Part shown: piece by piece, positions 1 through 9,254 of the stretch
Layout: every line of letters begins with the position of its first letter
Numbering within the stretch: position 1 is the first letter of the stretch
Position numbers and translations under genes: made by a program
The notes under the pieces: model-generated
The model's database searches: none
Told to the model about the DNA's origin: nothing
The model's input: only the letters and a program-made list of their open reading frames with translations
Source: an uncultured bacterium
Lineage (GTDB): Bacteria > Verrucomicrobiota > Kiritimatiellia > PWTM01
Length of the DNA stretch: 64,000 nucleotides
NCBI GenBank assembly: GCA_937139365.1
Contig: CAKZPT010000079.1
Location: 1 to 64,000 of the forward strand
Reading direction: 5' to 3'

Positions 1-253
1 CATGGTGCCAGGTGGCCGTGCCGTCCGGCTTGATGCGCGGCGTTCTCATGGCTCGCCGCCTCCCGGAGCCGACGCCCCATGCGCCAGCCCCACACCACCC
101 AGAAGGCGCGAGCCGCGAGTTTTTCCGTAGAGGCGGTAAATGGCTGAAATTCTCGATGGACGGAGCCGGACGCTTGGAACGGCACATGCCGGGCACTGGG
201 CAGATAGATGAGGGCGCGCTTGCCGTCACACCGAAGCGGCGTACACTACGGCC
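1..253. other. non-coding stretch upstream of the his/trp leader
   Basis: No convincing gene is seen. The 81-codon ORF at 12-257 has no recognisable protein features and overlaps a promoter candidate. The stretch contains CACATGCCGGGCACTGGG (183-200), an imperfect copy (2 mismatches in 18) of 273-290 inside the leader ORF. It also begins with GGTGCCAGG, the reverse complement of CCTGGCACC found in that leader. Confidence 0.5.
220..247 (+). promoter_or_regulatory. candidate sigma70-type promoter for the his/trp operon
   Basis: A -35-like TTGCCG (220-225), a 16-nt spacer and a -10-like TACACT (242-247) are visible. The -10 ends 6 nt before the ATG at 254, so the predicted start site falls on or beside the A of the leader start codon. 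If it is used, the leader peptide would be translated from a leaderless transcript. Confidence 0.5.
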
Positions 254-310
254 ATGAGCACGCGGAATAATTCACATGCCTGGCACCGGGAGAACGGGGG
301 ATCGCGGTAG
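254..310 (+). CDS. putative 18-codon leader peptide of the his/trp operon
   Basis: This short ORF encodes MSTRNNSHAWHRENGGSR. It contains the codons CAT-GCC-TGG-CAC (His-Ala-Trp-His) immediately before a pair of mutually exclusive RNA hairpins and a rho-independent terminator. The first genes behind it make histidine (hisF, hisI) and tryptophan (trpE, trpG). There is no Shine-Dalgarno sequence; a candidate -10 box 6 nt upstream suggests leaderless translation. Two His and one Trp codon are few for an attenuator, and CCTGGCACC also occurs as a short dispersed motif, so the codon content could be chance. The UAG stop lies inside the inner hairpin stem. That is the geometry expected if a ribosome reaching the stop blocks the antiterminator. 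Confidence 0.45.
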   Translation: MSTRNNSHAWHRENGGSR

Positions 311-356
311 GCCGAAGCCTATGCTGCGCGACTCCCCGGGTTACTCCGGGGTTTTT
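295..356 (+). promoter_or_regulatory. transcription attenuator: antiterminator versus terminator
   Basis: Two competing structures can be drawn. The antiterminator pairs CGGGGGATCGCG (295-306) with CGCGACTCCCCG (327-338): 11 pairs including one G-U, and one A-C mismatch. It encloses a perfect small hairpin TAGGC-CGAA-GCCTA (308-321). The terminator pairs CCCCGG (334-339) with CCGGGG (346-351) and is followed by five T residues. The two share 334-338, so only one can form. A ribosome stalled at the His/Trp codons (275-286) would leave most of 295-306 free to pair. A ribosome finishing at the UAG (308-310) would cover it and favour termination. Confidence 0.6.
334..356 (+). terminator. rho-independent terminator of the attenuator
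   Basis: A six-bp GC-only stem CCCCGG/CCGGGG with a six-base GTTACT loop is followed directly by TTTTT (352-356), 30 nt before the hisF start codon. Confidence 0.75.
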
Positions 357-385
357 CATTTCCGGAGAAGAGCCGGAGCTTCGGG

Positions 386-1144
386 ATGCTGGCCAAGCGA
401 ATCATACCGTGCCTCGATGTGACGGGCGGACGGGTCGTCAAGGGCGTGAAGTTCGTGGAGCTTCGCGACGCCGGCGATCCCGTGGAATGCGCCCGCGCTT
501 ACGAGGCACAGGGCGCCGACGAACTTGCTTTCCTCGACATCACGGCCTCCCACGAGGGACGGGACACCATGGTGGCGATCGTGCAGTCGGTCGCCGAATG
601 CGTCTTCATGCCACTGACCGTGGGAGGAGGGATCCGCAACGTCTCGGACATCCGCCGCATGCTGCAGGCCGGAGCGGACAAGGTGTCGGTCAACACCGCC
701 GCCGTGGAGCGGCCAGAACTCATCTCCGAAGGGGCGCGGCGGTTCGGAAGTCAGTGCATTGTGCTGGCGATCGACGCCCGTCGCCGCGGTCCGGGCCAGT
801 GGGAGGTCTTCACCCATGGCGGACGACGGCCAACGGGTGTGGACGCCGTGGAATGGGCGCGCGAAGGCGTTCGCCGTGGCGCCGGCGAGATCCTCCTGAC
901 CAGCATGGACTGCGACGGAACCCGCACGGGATACGATCTCGAACTGACGCGGTCGATCGCCGACGCGGTCCCGGTACCGATCATCGCGTCGGGCGGCGCC
1001 GGCACCCTCGAGCATCTGGTCGATGCGGTGACCATCGGCCGAGCGGACGCCGTGCTGGCAGCCTCGATTTTTCACTTCGGCGAGTTCAGCATTCCCGTGG
1101 CCAAGGCCCATTTGCGAGCGCGCGGCGTGGAGGTCCGACTGTGA
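386..1144 (+). CDS. hisF: imidazole glycerol phosphate synthase, cyclase subunit HisF
   Basis: With HisH-supplied ammonia, HisF converts PRFAR to imidazole glycerol phosphate and AICAR in histidine synthesis. The 252-residue protein is full length for this (beta/alpha)8 barrel. It begins [12 protein letters not shown] with the catalytic Asp11, and has the second catalytic Asp at 130 (LAIDAR). The phosphate-binding GGGIRN (residues 80-85) and ASGGAG loops are present. A GGAG at 375-378 lies 7 nt before the ATG. It is the first structural gene behind the attenuator, with hisI 19 bp downstream. hisH, its glutaminase partner, is not in the window. Confidence 0.97.
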   Translation: MLAKRIIPCLDVTGGRVVKGVKFVELRDAGDPVECARAYEAQGADELAFLDITASHEGRDTMVAIVQSVAECVFMPLTVGGGIRNVSDIRRMLQAGADKVSVNTAAVERPELISEGARRFGSQCIVLAIDARRRGPGQWEVFTHGGRRPTGVDAVEWAREGVRRGAGEILLTSMDCDGTRTGYDLELTRSIADAVPVPIIASGGAGTLEHLVDAVTIGRADAVLAASIFHFGEFSIPVAKAHLRARGVEVRL

Positions 1145-1163
1145 CCGCATCCGGGGGGGCATC

Positions 1164-1574
1164 ATGAACGACTTGGAGGAAGGCTCCGCGCTTCGTCTCG
1201 ATTTCGGCAAATTGAGCCAGGCGGCGGCCTGTGGCGGATTGATTCCCGTCGCTGTGCAGGACGCCGACTCCGGCCAAGTGCTGCTGGTCGCCTACACGAA
1301 CGAAGCCGCGTTCCGCGCCGCCCTCGCCGCGCGGCGCCTCATCTTATGGAGCACATCCCGGAACGAACTGTGGGAGAAGGGACGCACCTCGGGCGATACG
1401 TTCGACCTGGTCGAGGTGCGGGTCAACTGTGAGCAAAATTCCCTTCTCTACCGCGTTCGCGCTCGGCGCGGCGGGATCTGCCACACCCGCGGCGCCGACG
1501 GCCGGCCGCGGACGACGTGCTTTTACCGCCGCCTCAACCTCGACACCGGCACGCTAGACATGGTGGAACCGTGA
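1164..1574 (+). CDS. hisI: phosphoribosyl-AMP cyclohydrolase HisI, variant metal site
   Basis: HisI opens the adenine ring of phosphoribosyl-AMP in histidine synthesis. The 136-residue single-domain protein shows the LWSTSRNELWEKGRTSG substrate motif. The three zinc cysteines are at positions 89 (NCEQN), 106 (ICHT) and 119 (TTCFY). The family's usual Mg-binding DCDxD is here N88-C89-E90-Q91-N92, so all three aspartates are replaced while the zinc cysteines remain. There is no fused HisE domain. The gene overlaps trpE by 4 bp (GTGA), implying translational coupling. Activity is likely given the intact Cys set, but the metal chemistry may differ. Confidence 0.9.
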   Translation: MNDLEEGSALRLDFGKLSQAAACGGLIPVAVQDADSGQVLLVAYTNEAAFRAALAARRLILWSTSRNELWEKGRTSGDTFDLVEVRVNCEQNSLLYRVRARRGGICHTRGADGRPRTTCFYRRLNLDTGTLDMVEP

Positions 1575-3123
1575 GCACGGCCACCAACGCAACGCGATTT
1601 CGAATCCATCCCGACCGGGCGGAGTTTCGCCGCCGCGCGGACGCGGGGAACCTCATTCCCGTCTGGGTCGAGGTTTTCGCCGACCAGGAAACGCCGGTCT
1701 CCGCCTACGAACGCGTTCGGGCCGTGCTGCGCCAAAGGGATCGGGCCTCGCACACGTTTCTTCTCGAAAGCGTGGAGGGCGGCGAACGGGTGGGACGGTA
1801 TTCGTTCATCGGCGGCAAGCCGAGGGCGATCCTCCGAGCCTGGGGCCGGCGGGTCGTGGTGCAACACGAAGATGGCTCCCGCTCGACGATCCCCGACGCC
1901 GATCCGCTCGATGCGTTGCGCGCCTTCATGTCCCGGTACCGGCCAGTGCCGGACGACCGCCTGCCGCCCTTCATCGGCGGCGCGGTCGGTTTCCTCGGCT
2001 ACGACGCGGTCGCCGTGTTCGAACCGACCGTGCCGGTCCGCCACGACCGCGCGTTACGGGCGCCGGACATGGTGTTCATGATCACGGACACCCTGCTGGT
2101 GTTCGACCGTGTACGGCATACCCTCAGGATCATCGCGAACGCGTGGATCCGAGACGGCGAAGATCCCGACGCAGCCTACGACGGGGCCGTGCGCGCCATC
2201 GAGGCGATGGCCTCCGCGCTGCTGGCGCCGCTGCCGCACGAACTCACCGATGTCCATCCGCCGGTCGAGGGGCTCACCCCGTGCTCGGCCATGGCGCGCG
2301 CAGAGTTCGAGGCGGCGGTGCGCCGCGCGCAGGACTACATCCGCGCCGGCGACGTGATTCAGGTGGTCCTCTCCCAGCGCGTCGAGGTGGATTTTTACGG
2401 CGATTCAGTAGACGTCTACCGCGCCTTGCGCTGGGTCAACCCATCGCCCTACATGTTCCTGCTGGACCTGGGCGACAGCGCGATGGTCGGCAGCTCGCCG
2501 GAGACCCACGTGCGGCTCGATCACGGCCACGCCGAGATCCGCCCCATCGCCGGCACGCGGCCGCGGTCCGAAGACCCCTTCGAGGATGAACGCCTTGGGA
2601 GGGAGTTGTTGAGCGACCCGAAGGAACGCGCAGAACACATCATGCTGGTGGACCTGGCTCGGAACGACCTCGGACGGGTTTGCACCTCCGGTTCGGTGAG
2701 GGTGCCGGAGCTGATGGTCATCGAGCGCTACAGCCACGTGATGCACATTGTCTCCGAGGTCGTCGGCCAGCTCGCCCCGGGCCGGGACGCCTACGACCTG
2801 ATGCGGGCCACGTTCCCCGCCGGCACCGTGAGCGGAGCGCCGAAGATCCGCGCGATGCAGATCATCGCCGAGCTCGAGGCCTCGCGTCGCGGGCCGTACG
2901 CGGGCGCAGTGGCGTATTTTAGCTTCGACGGCAACCTCGACTCGTGCATCACGATCCGGACCCTCATCCTCGACGAGGGACGGGCCTACGTGCAGGCCGG
3001 CGCCGGCGTGGTCGCCGACTCCGATCCGGGCCGTGAGTACGAGGAAACCTGCAACAAGGCCCGGGCGCTGTTGTATGCCCTGGCGATGTCGCGCGCCTTC
3101 CGGTCGGGAAGGCCTCCCCCCGC

Positions 3124-3127
<4 letters not shown>
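1571..3127 (+). CDS. trpE: anthranilate synthase component I
   Basis: TrpE makes anthranilate from chorismate, using ammonia passed from TrpG, as the first step of tryptophan synthesis. The start is taken as GTG 1571, which overlaps the hisI stop as GTGA; the longer ORF from 1517 lies inside hisI. The protein has 518 residues. The LLES motif at residues 64-67 is part of the tryptophan feedback site of the family. The chorismate-binding half shows [28 protein letters not shown] and the [11 protein letters not shown] signature. TrpE rather than PabB is favoured by LLES and the length. It is coupled to trpG by an ATGA overlap. Confidence 0.95.
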
Positions 3128-3687
<560 letters not shown>

Positions 3688-3705
3688 TCGGCCAAAGGAG
3701 CCCCC

Positions 3706-4116
3706 ATGGTCCGAATGTCCATTGTCTACCGCGGTGACTTGCGCTGCGAAGCGGTTCACGGCCCGTCGGGCTCGCGCGTCGAAACGGACGCCCCGGCGGA
3801 CAACGGCGGCCGGGCCGAGCGTTTCTCGCCGACCGACCTGGTCGCCGCCGCGCTCGGCAGTTGCATGATGACGATCCTCGGCCTGCGCGCTCGGGAACGC
3901 GGCTGGGACCTGGCTGGCATGACCGCCGAGATCGAAAAGGAGATGGGCGGCCCGCCGCGTCAGATCCGGCGCATCGGAGTACGGTTGAATATGCCCATCG
4001 CGCTGGCGCCGGCCGACCGGGCCGAGGTCGAAGCGCTCGCGAAGGCCTGCCCCGTCGCGCGCAGCTTGCATCCCGCACTGGAAGCCGACATCCGCTTCGT
4101 CTGGCCGGAGAGGTGA
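3706..4116 (+). CDS. OsmC/Ohr-family protein
   Basis: OsmC/Ohr proteins reduce organic hydroperoxides with a pair of cysteines. The 136-residue protein has both: Cys53 in ALGSCMM and Cys115 in KACPVARSL. It also carries the family motif FSPTDLVAAALGSC. The start at 3706 is supported by AGGAG just upstream. The gene follows trpG by 18 bp on the same strand and is probably the last gene of the his/trp transcript, though it has no evident link to amino-acid synthesis. The next gene is convergent, 17 bp away. Confidence 0.85.
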   Translation: MVRMSIVYRGDLRCEAVHGPSGSRVETDAPADNGGRAERFSPTDLVAAALGSCMMTILGLRARERGWDLAGMTAEIEKEMGGPPRQIRRIGVRLNMPIALAPADRAEVEALAKACPVARSLHPALEADIRFVWPER

Positions 4117-4133
4117 ATGCGCGGCGCGGCCCG

Positions 4134-5660
4134 CTATTCGCGCCGGTCGCCCGCCACCGCGTAGAGGCGGCGGTGAGTGGCGACATAGAGGCGTCCGTTG
4201 GCGGCGGCGGGTGAGCCCCAGATCGCGCCGCCCTCCAGCAACGCGTCACCGAGCACCTCCAACGCCGCGGCGGCGCGCAACGTGTGAAGCCGCCTCCGGT
4301 GAGTGCCGATGAAGACCCGGCCGTCCGCGCACAGCGGCGATCCCGAGACCTCGCTCGAGAGTTCCATGGTCCACCGCGGAGTGCCGTCGCCGGCGTCAAA
4401 ACAGTGAAGCTTTCCCCCACTGTCGGGGATGAAGACGAGGCCGTCGCGGACCGCCGGCGTGGACATGCAATGGCGGACCAGCGGCCGACGCCACCGCTCC
4501 CGCAGGCGCACCTCCACGCCCACGGGCTCCGCATCTATGCAGACGACCCAGGCCTCTCGCTTACCCCACCAGCGGTCGCCGCCGACGGCCACGTAGATCC
4601 GGCCGTCCACGAGCACCGCCATCCCCTTGATCGTCGAAGGGCCGCCCGCTTCCCGGCGGCCGTTCCACTCGCAGGCGTTCGCTTTCACGGTCCCCGGGTC
4701 GAGGTCCAGGCGGCCCACGCATCTGAGCGTCGCCGACGCCTCGCGGTCGGCGGATAAGCGCTCCAACGGCTCGAATACGCGCACGACGGCATCGGCGCCG
4801 CCCAGCACAATCGGGGGACGCCCCGCCAGCATCCCTAGGGCCGGCGAGGACCACTGGCAATGCACGATCCGGGGACCGATCCGTTCCGTGTCCTGCGCTA
4901 GAAGACGCCCCGTCCGCTTGTCGACCGCGATGAGCGTCGCGGCGTCCGGCCGCCGGATTCGCCGGTGGGTGTTGTCCACGCCGTTGCAGGTGTTCAGGTA
5001 GAGCAGATCCCCGTCCACGAGAACCGAGGCATAGGTAGCGTCGTGGGTGTGGATGCCGGGTGTCGTGCGAAGGTCCAGCGACCAGACGATGTCGGCGTCC
5101 AGCGGGCCCAGGCCGGCCGGGGTTTCGCCTTAGGGCGTCAGGAACCGATCCTCATCGAAAAAGGGGCCGTCGTTGCCGTCGGCCAGGCCGTCGGCGCCGA
5201 GGCACAGCAACTCGCCGCGGTTGCCGAGGACGTACAGCCGGCCTTCCTCCACGGTTGGCGGAGAACAGAGACCGGCGCCCGGCCAGTCGAGGTAGATGTC
5301 GCCCGTGAGCTTCGGCACCGCCAGTTGCCACAGCAGACGGCCATCCGACTCGGCGAAGCACATCAGGACGCCGCGGTCGCCGCCGCGACGGGCGTCGCGC
5401 GGCCGTCCGTAATTGGTACCGATGATCACTCGGCCTTCGGCGATGACGGGCGTGCCATAGGTCTTCGTGCCCATCTCCGCAGTCCACGAGGGCGGCCCGG
5501 GCACGGACGGGTGGAACGAGACGGGCAGGCCCGTTTCAGGCGAGACCATGTTGCGCGAATGGCGCGCGCCCCACTGGGGGCTGTCCCCGCCGAGGGCGAG
5601 CGTGGCCGCCGTCAGGACGGCCGCAATGGGCGGCCGTGCGCGAGCGGACCGGCGGCTCAT
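4134..5660 (-). pseudogene. PQQ/WD40-like repeat exported protein, in-frame stop
   Basis: One continuous frame on the minus strand encodes a PQQ-type beta-propeller protein of about 508 codons, interrupted by TAA at 5130-5132. The upstream part (5660 to 5130) begins with a signal-peptide-like N terminus. It carries WQLAVPKLTG- and TVEEGRLYVLG-type blades. The part after the stop continues in the same frame with repeated blades such as TPAVRDGLVFIPDSGG and SGSPLCADGRVFIGT. The reported start at 5018 is only an internal GTG. The gene overlaps the gcvT stop by 4 bp (ATGA). The break could be a genuine nonsense mutation, a sequencing error, or leave two expressed halves. Function is unassigned; PQQ-like propellers are often scaffolds, not PQQ enzymes. 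Confidence 0.75.
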
Positions 5661-6748
5661 ACGGGCGGACTCCCCGCGCGAGCCGTCCCGCGCGTCCAGA
5701 ACGGCAGGGCCACGACGCGGCCCGCCAACACGGCCCCTCGCCCGCGAACCGAAAGGGGGGTCCCCACGGCATCCCAGCCCCGATTCACGTACGCCAGCGC
5801 AATCGCCGTCTCCACGCTTGGGCCGTACGCGCCGCTGGTCACCCGGCCGACTTCGCGGCCGTCGGCCAGCACTTCATCGCCGGCCCGGGCCGCGCGGCGT
5901 CCCTCCAGCGCAATGCCAACCAGATGCTGATCACACCCCTCGCGCAGGTCCCGCTCCACCCGCGGGCGGCCGATGAATGCCTTGCCCGGATCCACGAAGG
6001 CCCCGTGCGCCGCGGCCACGGGAGACCGGTCCACTCCCAGCTCATGGCCGTACAGCGGATACCCCATCTCGAGCCGCAGCGTGTCCCGTGCGCCCAGACC
6101 TGCCGGTGCCGCCCCGGACGCCAAAAGCCGCCGCCACAATTCAGGCGTCCGATCGGACGGCACATAGACCTCGTACCCCCATTCGCCCGTGTAGCCCGTC
6201 CGGCTGATCAGCATTCGACCGCAGGGACTGTCCATCTCGACGAAGCGGAAATAGCCGAGCAGCGGCACCGGCATGCCCAGCGCCGCCGCCAGAACTGCGT
6301 GGGAAGACGGCCCCTGCACGTCGAGCTTGCCCATGCCGGCCGACAGGTCTTCCACGAGCGTGCCGCTCGACACATGGCTGCGCACCCATTCGAAATCCGA
6401 CGTCCGCGTGCCGGCGTTCACGATCAGTCGGAAGCGCTCGGGGCCGAGCCGGTAGCATGTGAGGTCGTCCAGCACACCGCCGTCCTCGCGCAGGAGGTAG
6501 CCGTAGCGGCAGCGGCCGACCGGAAGATCCCCCACCCGCTGCGTCAGGAGCCGTTCGAGATCCACCGCGGCCTCCGGCCCCGAGCATTCGATCTGGCCCA
6601 TGTGGCAGGTGTCGAATACGGAGCATGACTGGCGCGTCCGGCGGTGCTCCTCGAGAATGCCAGCGTAGCTCAGCGGCATGTCCCAACCGGCGAACTCCGT
6701 CATCCGGGCCCCGAGGCGCAGGTGTTCACTGTACAGCGGAGTGCGCAT
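5657..6748 (-). CDS. gcvT: aminomethyltransferase, glycine cleavage T protein
   Basis: GcvT moves the methylene group from lipoylated H protein to tetrahydrofolate. The 363-residue protein is full length. It shows FAGWDMPLSY at the N terminus, FDTCHMGQ where many T proteins have FDVSHMG, GGVLDDL with the catalytic region aspartate, and the C-terminal GKAFIGR segment. gcvH and gcvP are not adjacent. A PQQ-repeat gene is coupled downstream by ATGA, an unusual partner. A good promoter places the transcription start at or next to the ATG. A YgfZ-like paralogue is less likely given the overall length and motifs. Confidence 0.9.
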   Translation of the reverse strand: MRTPLYSEHLRLGARMTEFAGWDMPLSYAGILEEHRRTRQSCSVFDTCHMGQIECSGPEAAVDLERLLTQRVGDLPVGRCRYGYLLREDGGVLDDLTCYRLGPERFRLIVNAGTRTSDFEWVRSHVSSGTLVEDLSAGMGKLDVQGPSSHAVLAAALGMPVPLLGYFRFVEMDSPCGRMLISRTGYTGEWGYEVYVPSDRTPELWRRLLASGAAPAGLGARDTLRLEMGYPLYGHELGVDRSPVAAAHGAFVDPGKAFIGRPRVERDLREGCDQHLVGIALEGRRAARAGDEVLADGREVGRVTSGAYGPSVETAIALAYVNRGWDAVGTPLSVRGRGAVLAGRVVALPFWTRGTARAGSPPV

Positions 6749-6754
6749 GCGCCG

Positions 6755-6783
6755 ACTCTAGCGGCGGAAGTCCGGCGCCGCAA
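6755..6783 (-). promoter_or_regulatory. candidate promoter of gcvT (leaderless geometry)
   Basis: Read on the minus strand: TTGCGG (6783-6778), a 17-nt spacer, then TAGAGT (6760-6755). Six bases separate the -10 from the gcvT ATG at 6748, so the predicted start site coincides with the start codon. No Shine-Dalgarno sequence can be present. Confidence 0.55.
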
Positions 6784-6890
6784 ACACCCCCTTTCCCGCC
6801 GGGCATCCGCCTCGTCGCCGTTTTCGCGCGAAGGAAAACCCGGTATCTTTCCGGCAACGGCATGGCCGTGAGCGGAGGCGACGACGGGCG

Positions 6891-7784
6891 ATGAAGGCCG
6901 CGGCATGGATGGCGGGCATGGCGATGGTGTGGGGGGCGGCCCGGGCCATGGAGGTCGGCGAGGGCTTTCGAGTTGTGCCCATTGGCCCCAGTTCAAGGTT
7001 CGAGGCGGCGGCGGTGGCCGATCTCAACGGAGATGGGCGGCCGGACATTTTCTGTGGCGGGTTCTGGTACGAGGCCCCCTCGTGGACGCCGCATTTCGTT
7101 CGCGAGGTCGAGGCGCGCGACGGTTACCACCTCGATTTCGGCGCGATCCCGCTCGATCTCAACGGGGACGGGCACACCGACATCGTCGGCGCCACCTGGC
7201 ACAACCGGGACGTCTACTGACTGAACAACTCTGACCGGGCGGGCGATCCGTGGAAGCTGCGAACGGTGGACACGCCGGGGAACATCGAGACCGTATTGGC
7301 CGCCGATCTCGATGGCGATGGTCGACCGGACATTTTGCCCAACGTCGTCGGGACGCCGGCGTGGTACTCGTGGCGGCCGGATCCCGAGGCGGATGGCGGC
7401 GTGCGGTGGACGCGGCATCCGTTGCCGGGGCAGGTCGGCAGCCACGGCTTGGGCGTCGGGGATGTGGACGGCGACGGCCGGCCCGAAGTGATCACGGGCA
7501 AGCGGTACTACGCGCACAACGGCAAGGACCCCGGAGCCGAGGACCCCCGCTGCGTTCACGCCTACTCGTGGGATCGCAATCGCGGCACGTGGGCACGCCG
7601 TACCCTTGCCCATGGCGGCCCGGTCGGTTTCGGCATTTCCACGAAGGCCGACGATATCGACGGCGATGTCGATTTGATCTGCCCCGGCAAAAGCGGCCTC
7701 TATCTGATTGAAAATCTGGGCAATGAAGCTTCCCGACGAGGGAGGCCAAGTCCGGATTTGACGCCGATATCACCAAATCGTTAA
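6891..7784 (+). pseudogene. FG-GAP/VCBS repeat exported protein, Trp codon to TGA
   Basis: A 298-codon frame with a signal peptide (MKAAAWMAGMAMVWGAARA) and calcium-binding FG-GAP repeats: ADLNGDGRPDI, LDLNGDGHTDIVG, ADLDGDGRPDILP and GDVDGDGRPEVI. It is split by TGA at 7218-7220. The context is NRDVY-stop-LNNS, where members of this family often have a Trp (YWLNN), so a TGG to TGA change is the simplest explanation. The C terminus ends abruptly after SGLYLIENLGN and appears truncated relative to typical repeat proteins. These proteins usually sit on the cell surface. A GH109-like gene lies 26 bp downstream. Confidence 0.75.
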
Positions 7785-7810
7785 GATCAATCGGATCGGA
7801 AAGGAGAACG

Positions 7811-9172
7811 ATGCAAATGAGCGTTTCGCGCGTAGGTCGGCGAGGTTTTTTGGCGGCGGCCACGGCGGGAGCGGCGTTGGCGGCGGTGCGCGGGGCTCGG
7901 GGTGTCGCCGCGCCGCGCCGACGGCACGAATCGGTCCTGCAGTTGGCCCTGCCGAAGATGGAAAAGGTGAGGATCGGGGTCGTGGGCATCGGCTCGCGCG
8001 GCTACGAGGCGGTCCGTCGCCTGTGCCGGATCGAGGGGGCGGAGGTCGTGGCCCTGTGCGACATCCGTCCGGAACGGGTGGCGGCGGGGCAGCATATTTT
8101 GGAGAAGGCCGGCCAACCCAGGGCAAAGGAATACAGCGGCGGTGAGAACGAATGGCACCGGCTGTGCGGCGACGCCGACGTCGATCTGGTCTACAACTGC
8201 ACCCACTGGGACCTTCACGCGCCCATCTCCGTTCGCGCGATGCAGGAGGGCAAGCACACGGCCGTGGAGGTTCCCGCCGCCATCACCCTGGAAGAATGCT
8301 GGCAGTTGGTCGAGACGGCCGAGGCGACCCGCCGGCACTGCATGATGCTCGAAAACTGCTGCTACGGCTACACGGAGCTGACGGTCCTTCGGATGTGCCG
8401 CGAGGGGCTGCTGGGCGAGCTCATCTATGGCGAAGGGGCCTACATCCACGATTTGCGCGCCTTGCTGATGAACGAGAAGGGGTATTTCAGGATGTGGCGC
8501 CTGGAACACCAGCAGAAACGAAACGGGAACCTGTACCCGACCCACGGGCTTGGGCCGATTGCGCAATACATGGGGATCAACCGCGGCGATCGGTTCGAGA
8601 GCATGGTCTCGATGAGCTCGCGAGAGCGTAGCCTCAGCCTGTACGCCGAGACGCGGTTCCCGCCCGAAGATCCGCGGCGGAAAACGATCCGCCGCGGGGA
8701 CATGAACACCTCCATCATCCGCACGGCCCTGGGCCGCACCATCCTTGTCCAGCACGACGTCGTCAGCCCTCGGCCCTACAGCCGGATCAACCTGATCTCC
8801 GGCACGAAGGGCTGCTTCGCGGACTATCCCCCGCGCCTGGCACTAGAGCCGGATGCCCACCAGTGGATCGAAGGCGAGGCACTGAAAGAGTATCTGACCA
8901 GGTATACGCATCCCCTCTGGCACAAGGTCGGCGAGGAGGCAAAGAAGGTGGGCGGCCATGGTGGAATGGATTTTGTGATGGACTGGCGGCTGATCCAGTG
9001 TCTGCGCAACGGCGAACCGTTGGACCAGAGCGTCTATGACGCCGCCGCGTGGAGCGCGATCGCGCCACTCAGCGAGTGGTCCGTGGCCCGCGGAGGCGCG
9101 CCCATCGAGGTGCCGGACTTCACGCGGGGCGAATGGCAGCGCGTGCCGCCCCTGCCGATCGTCGGCGCATAG
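7811..9172 (+). CDS. GH109-like Gfo/Idh/MocA oxidoreductase, Tat-exported
   Basis: The 453-residue protein has a twin-arginine signal (VGRRGFLAAATAG). An NAD(P)-binding Rossmann fold follows, with VGIGSRGYEAVRRL near residue 58 and ALCDIRPERV. The segment NCCYGYTELTVLRMCREG and the later YPTHGLGPIAQYMGINRGDR match the GH109 branch. GH109 enzymes cleave alpha-N-acetylgalactosaminides by an NAD-dependent oxidation-elimination mechanism. Export by Tat fits a protein that folds around NAD in the cytoplasm. AGGAG lies just before the start. The substrate is inferred from family only; a plain sugar dehydrogenase is possible. Unlike its carbohydrate-gene neighbours it is intact. Confidence 0.8.
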   Translation: MQMSVSRVGRRGFLAAATAGAALAAVRGARGVAAPRRRHESVLQLALPKMEKVRIGVVGIGSRGYEAVRRLCRIEGAEVVALCDIRPERVAAGQHILEKAGQPRAKEYSGGENEWHRLCGDADVDLVYNCTHWDLHAPISVRAMQEGKHTAVEVPAAITLEECWQLVETAEATRRHCMMLENCCYGYTELTVLRMCREGLLGELIYGEGAYIHDLRALLMNEKGYFRMWRLEHQQKRNGNLYPTHGLGPIAQYMGINRGDRFESMVSMSSRERSLSLYAETRFPPEDPRRKTIRRGDMNTSIIRTALGRTILVQHDVVSPRPYSRINLISGTKGCFADYPPRLALEPDAHQWIEGEALKEYLTRYTHPLWHKVGEEAKKVGGHGGMDFVMDWRLIQCLRNGEPLDQSVYDAAAWSAIAPLSEWSVARGGAPIEVPDFTRGEWQRVPPLPIVGA

Positions 9173-9254
9173 CGACGCCCCATTCCGACGGCGGCCGAGG
9201 GCCTGGGCGCAGCCTGCACGCGGTGCGGCCCTCCAATCGCCGGGTGCCAGGGTT

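Noticed and set aside
12-257. 81-codon ORF at the window start
   Set aside because: No family features, contains repeat-like sequence and overlaps a promoter candidate.
4965-5930. 321-codon plus-strand ORF opposite the PQQ gene and gcvT
   Set aside because: Antisense shadow; the minus-strand frames have clear domains.
7218-7220. Selenocysteine or UGA reassignment to explain the in-frame TGA codons
   Set aside because: TGA ends many intact genes here, some breaks are TAG or TAA, and no selenoprotein family or stem-loop is evident.
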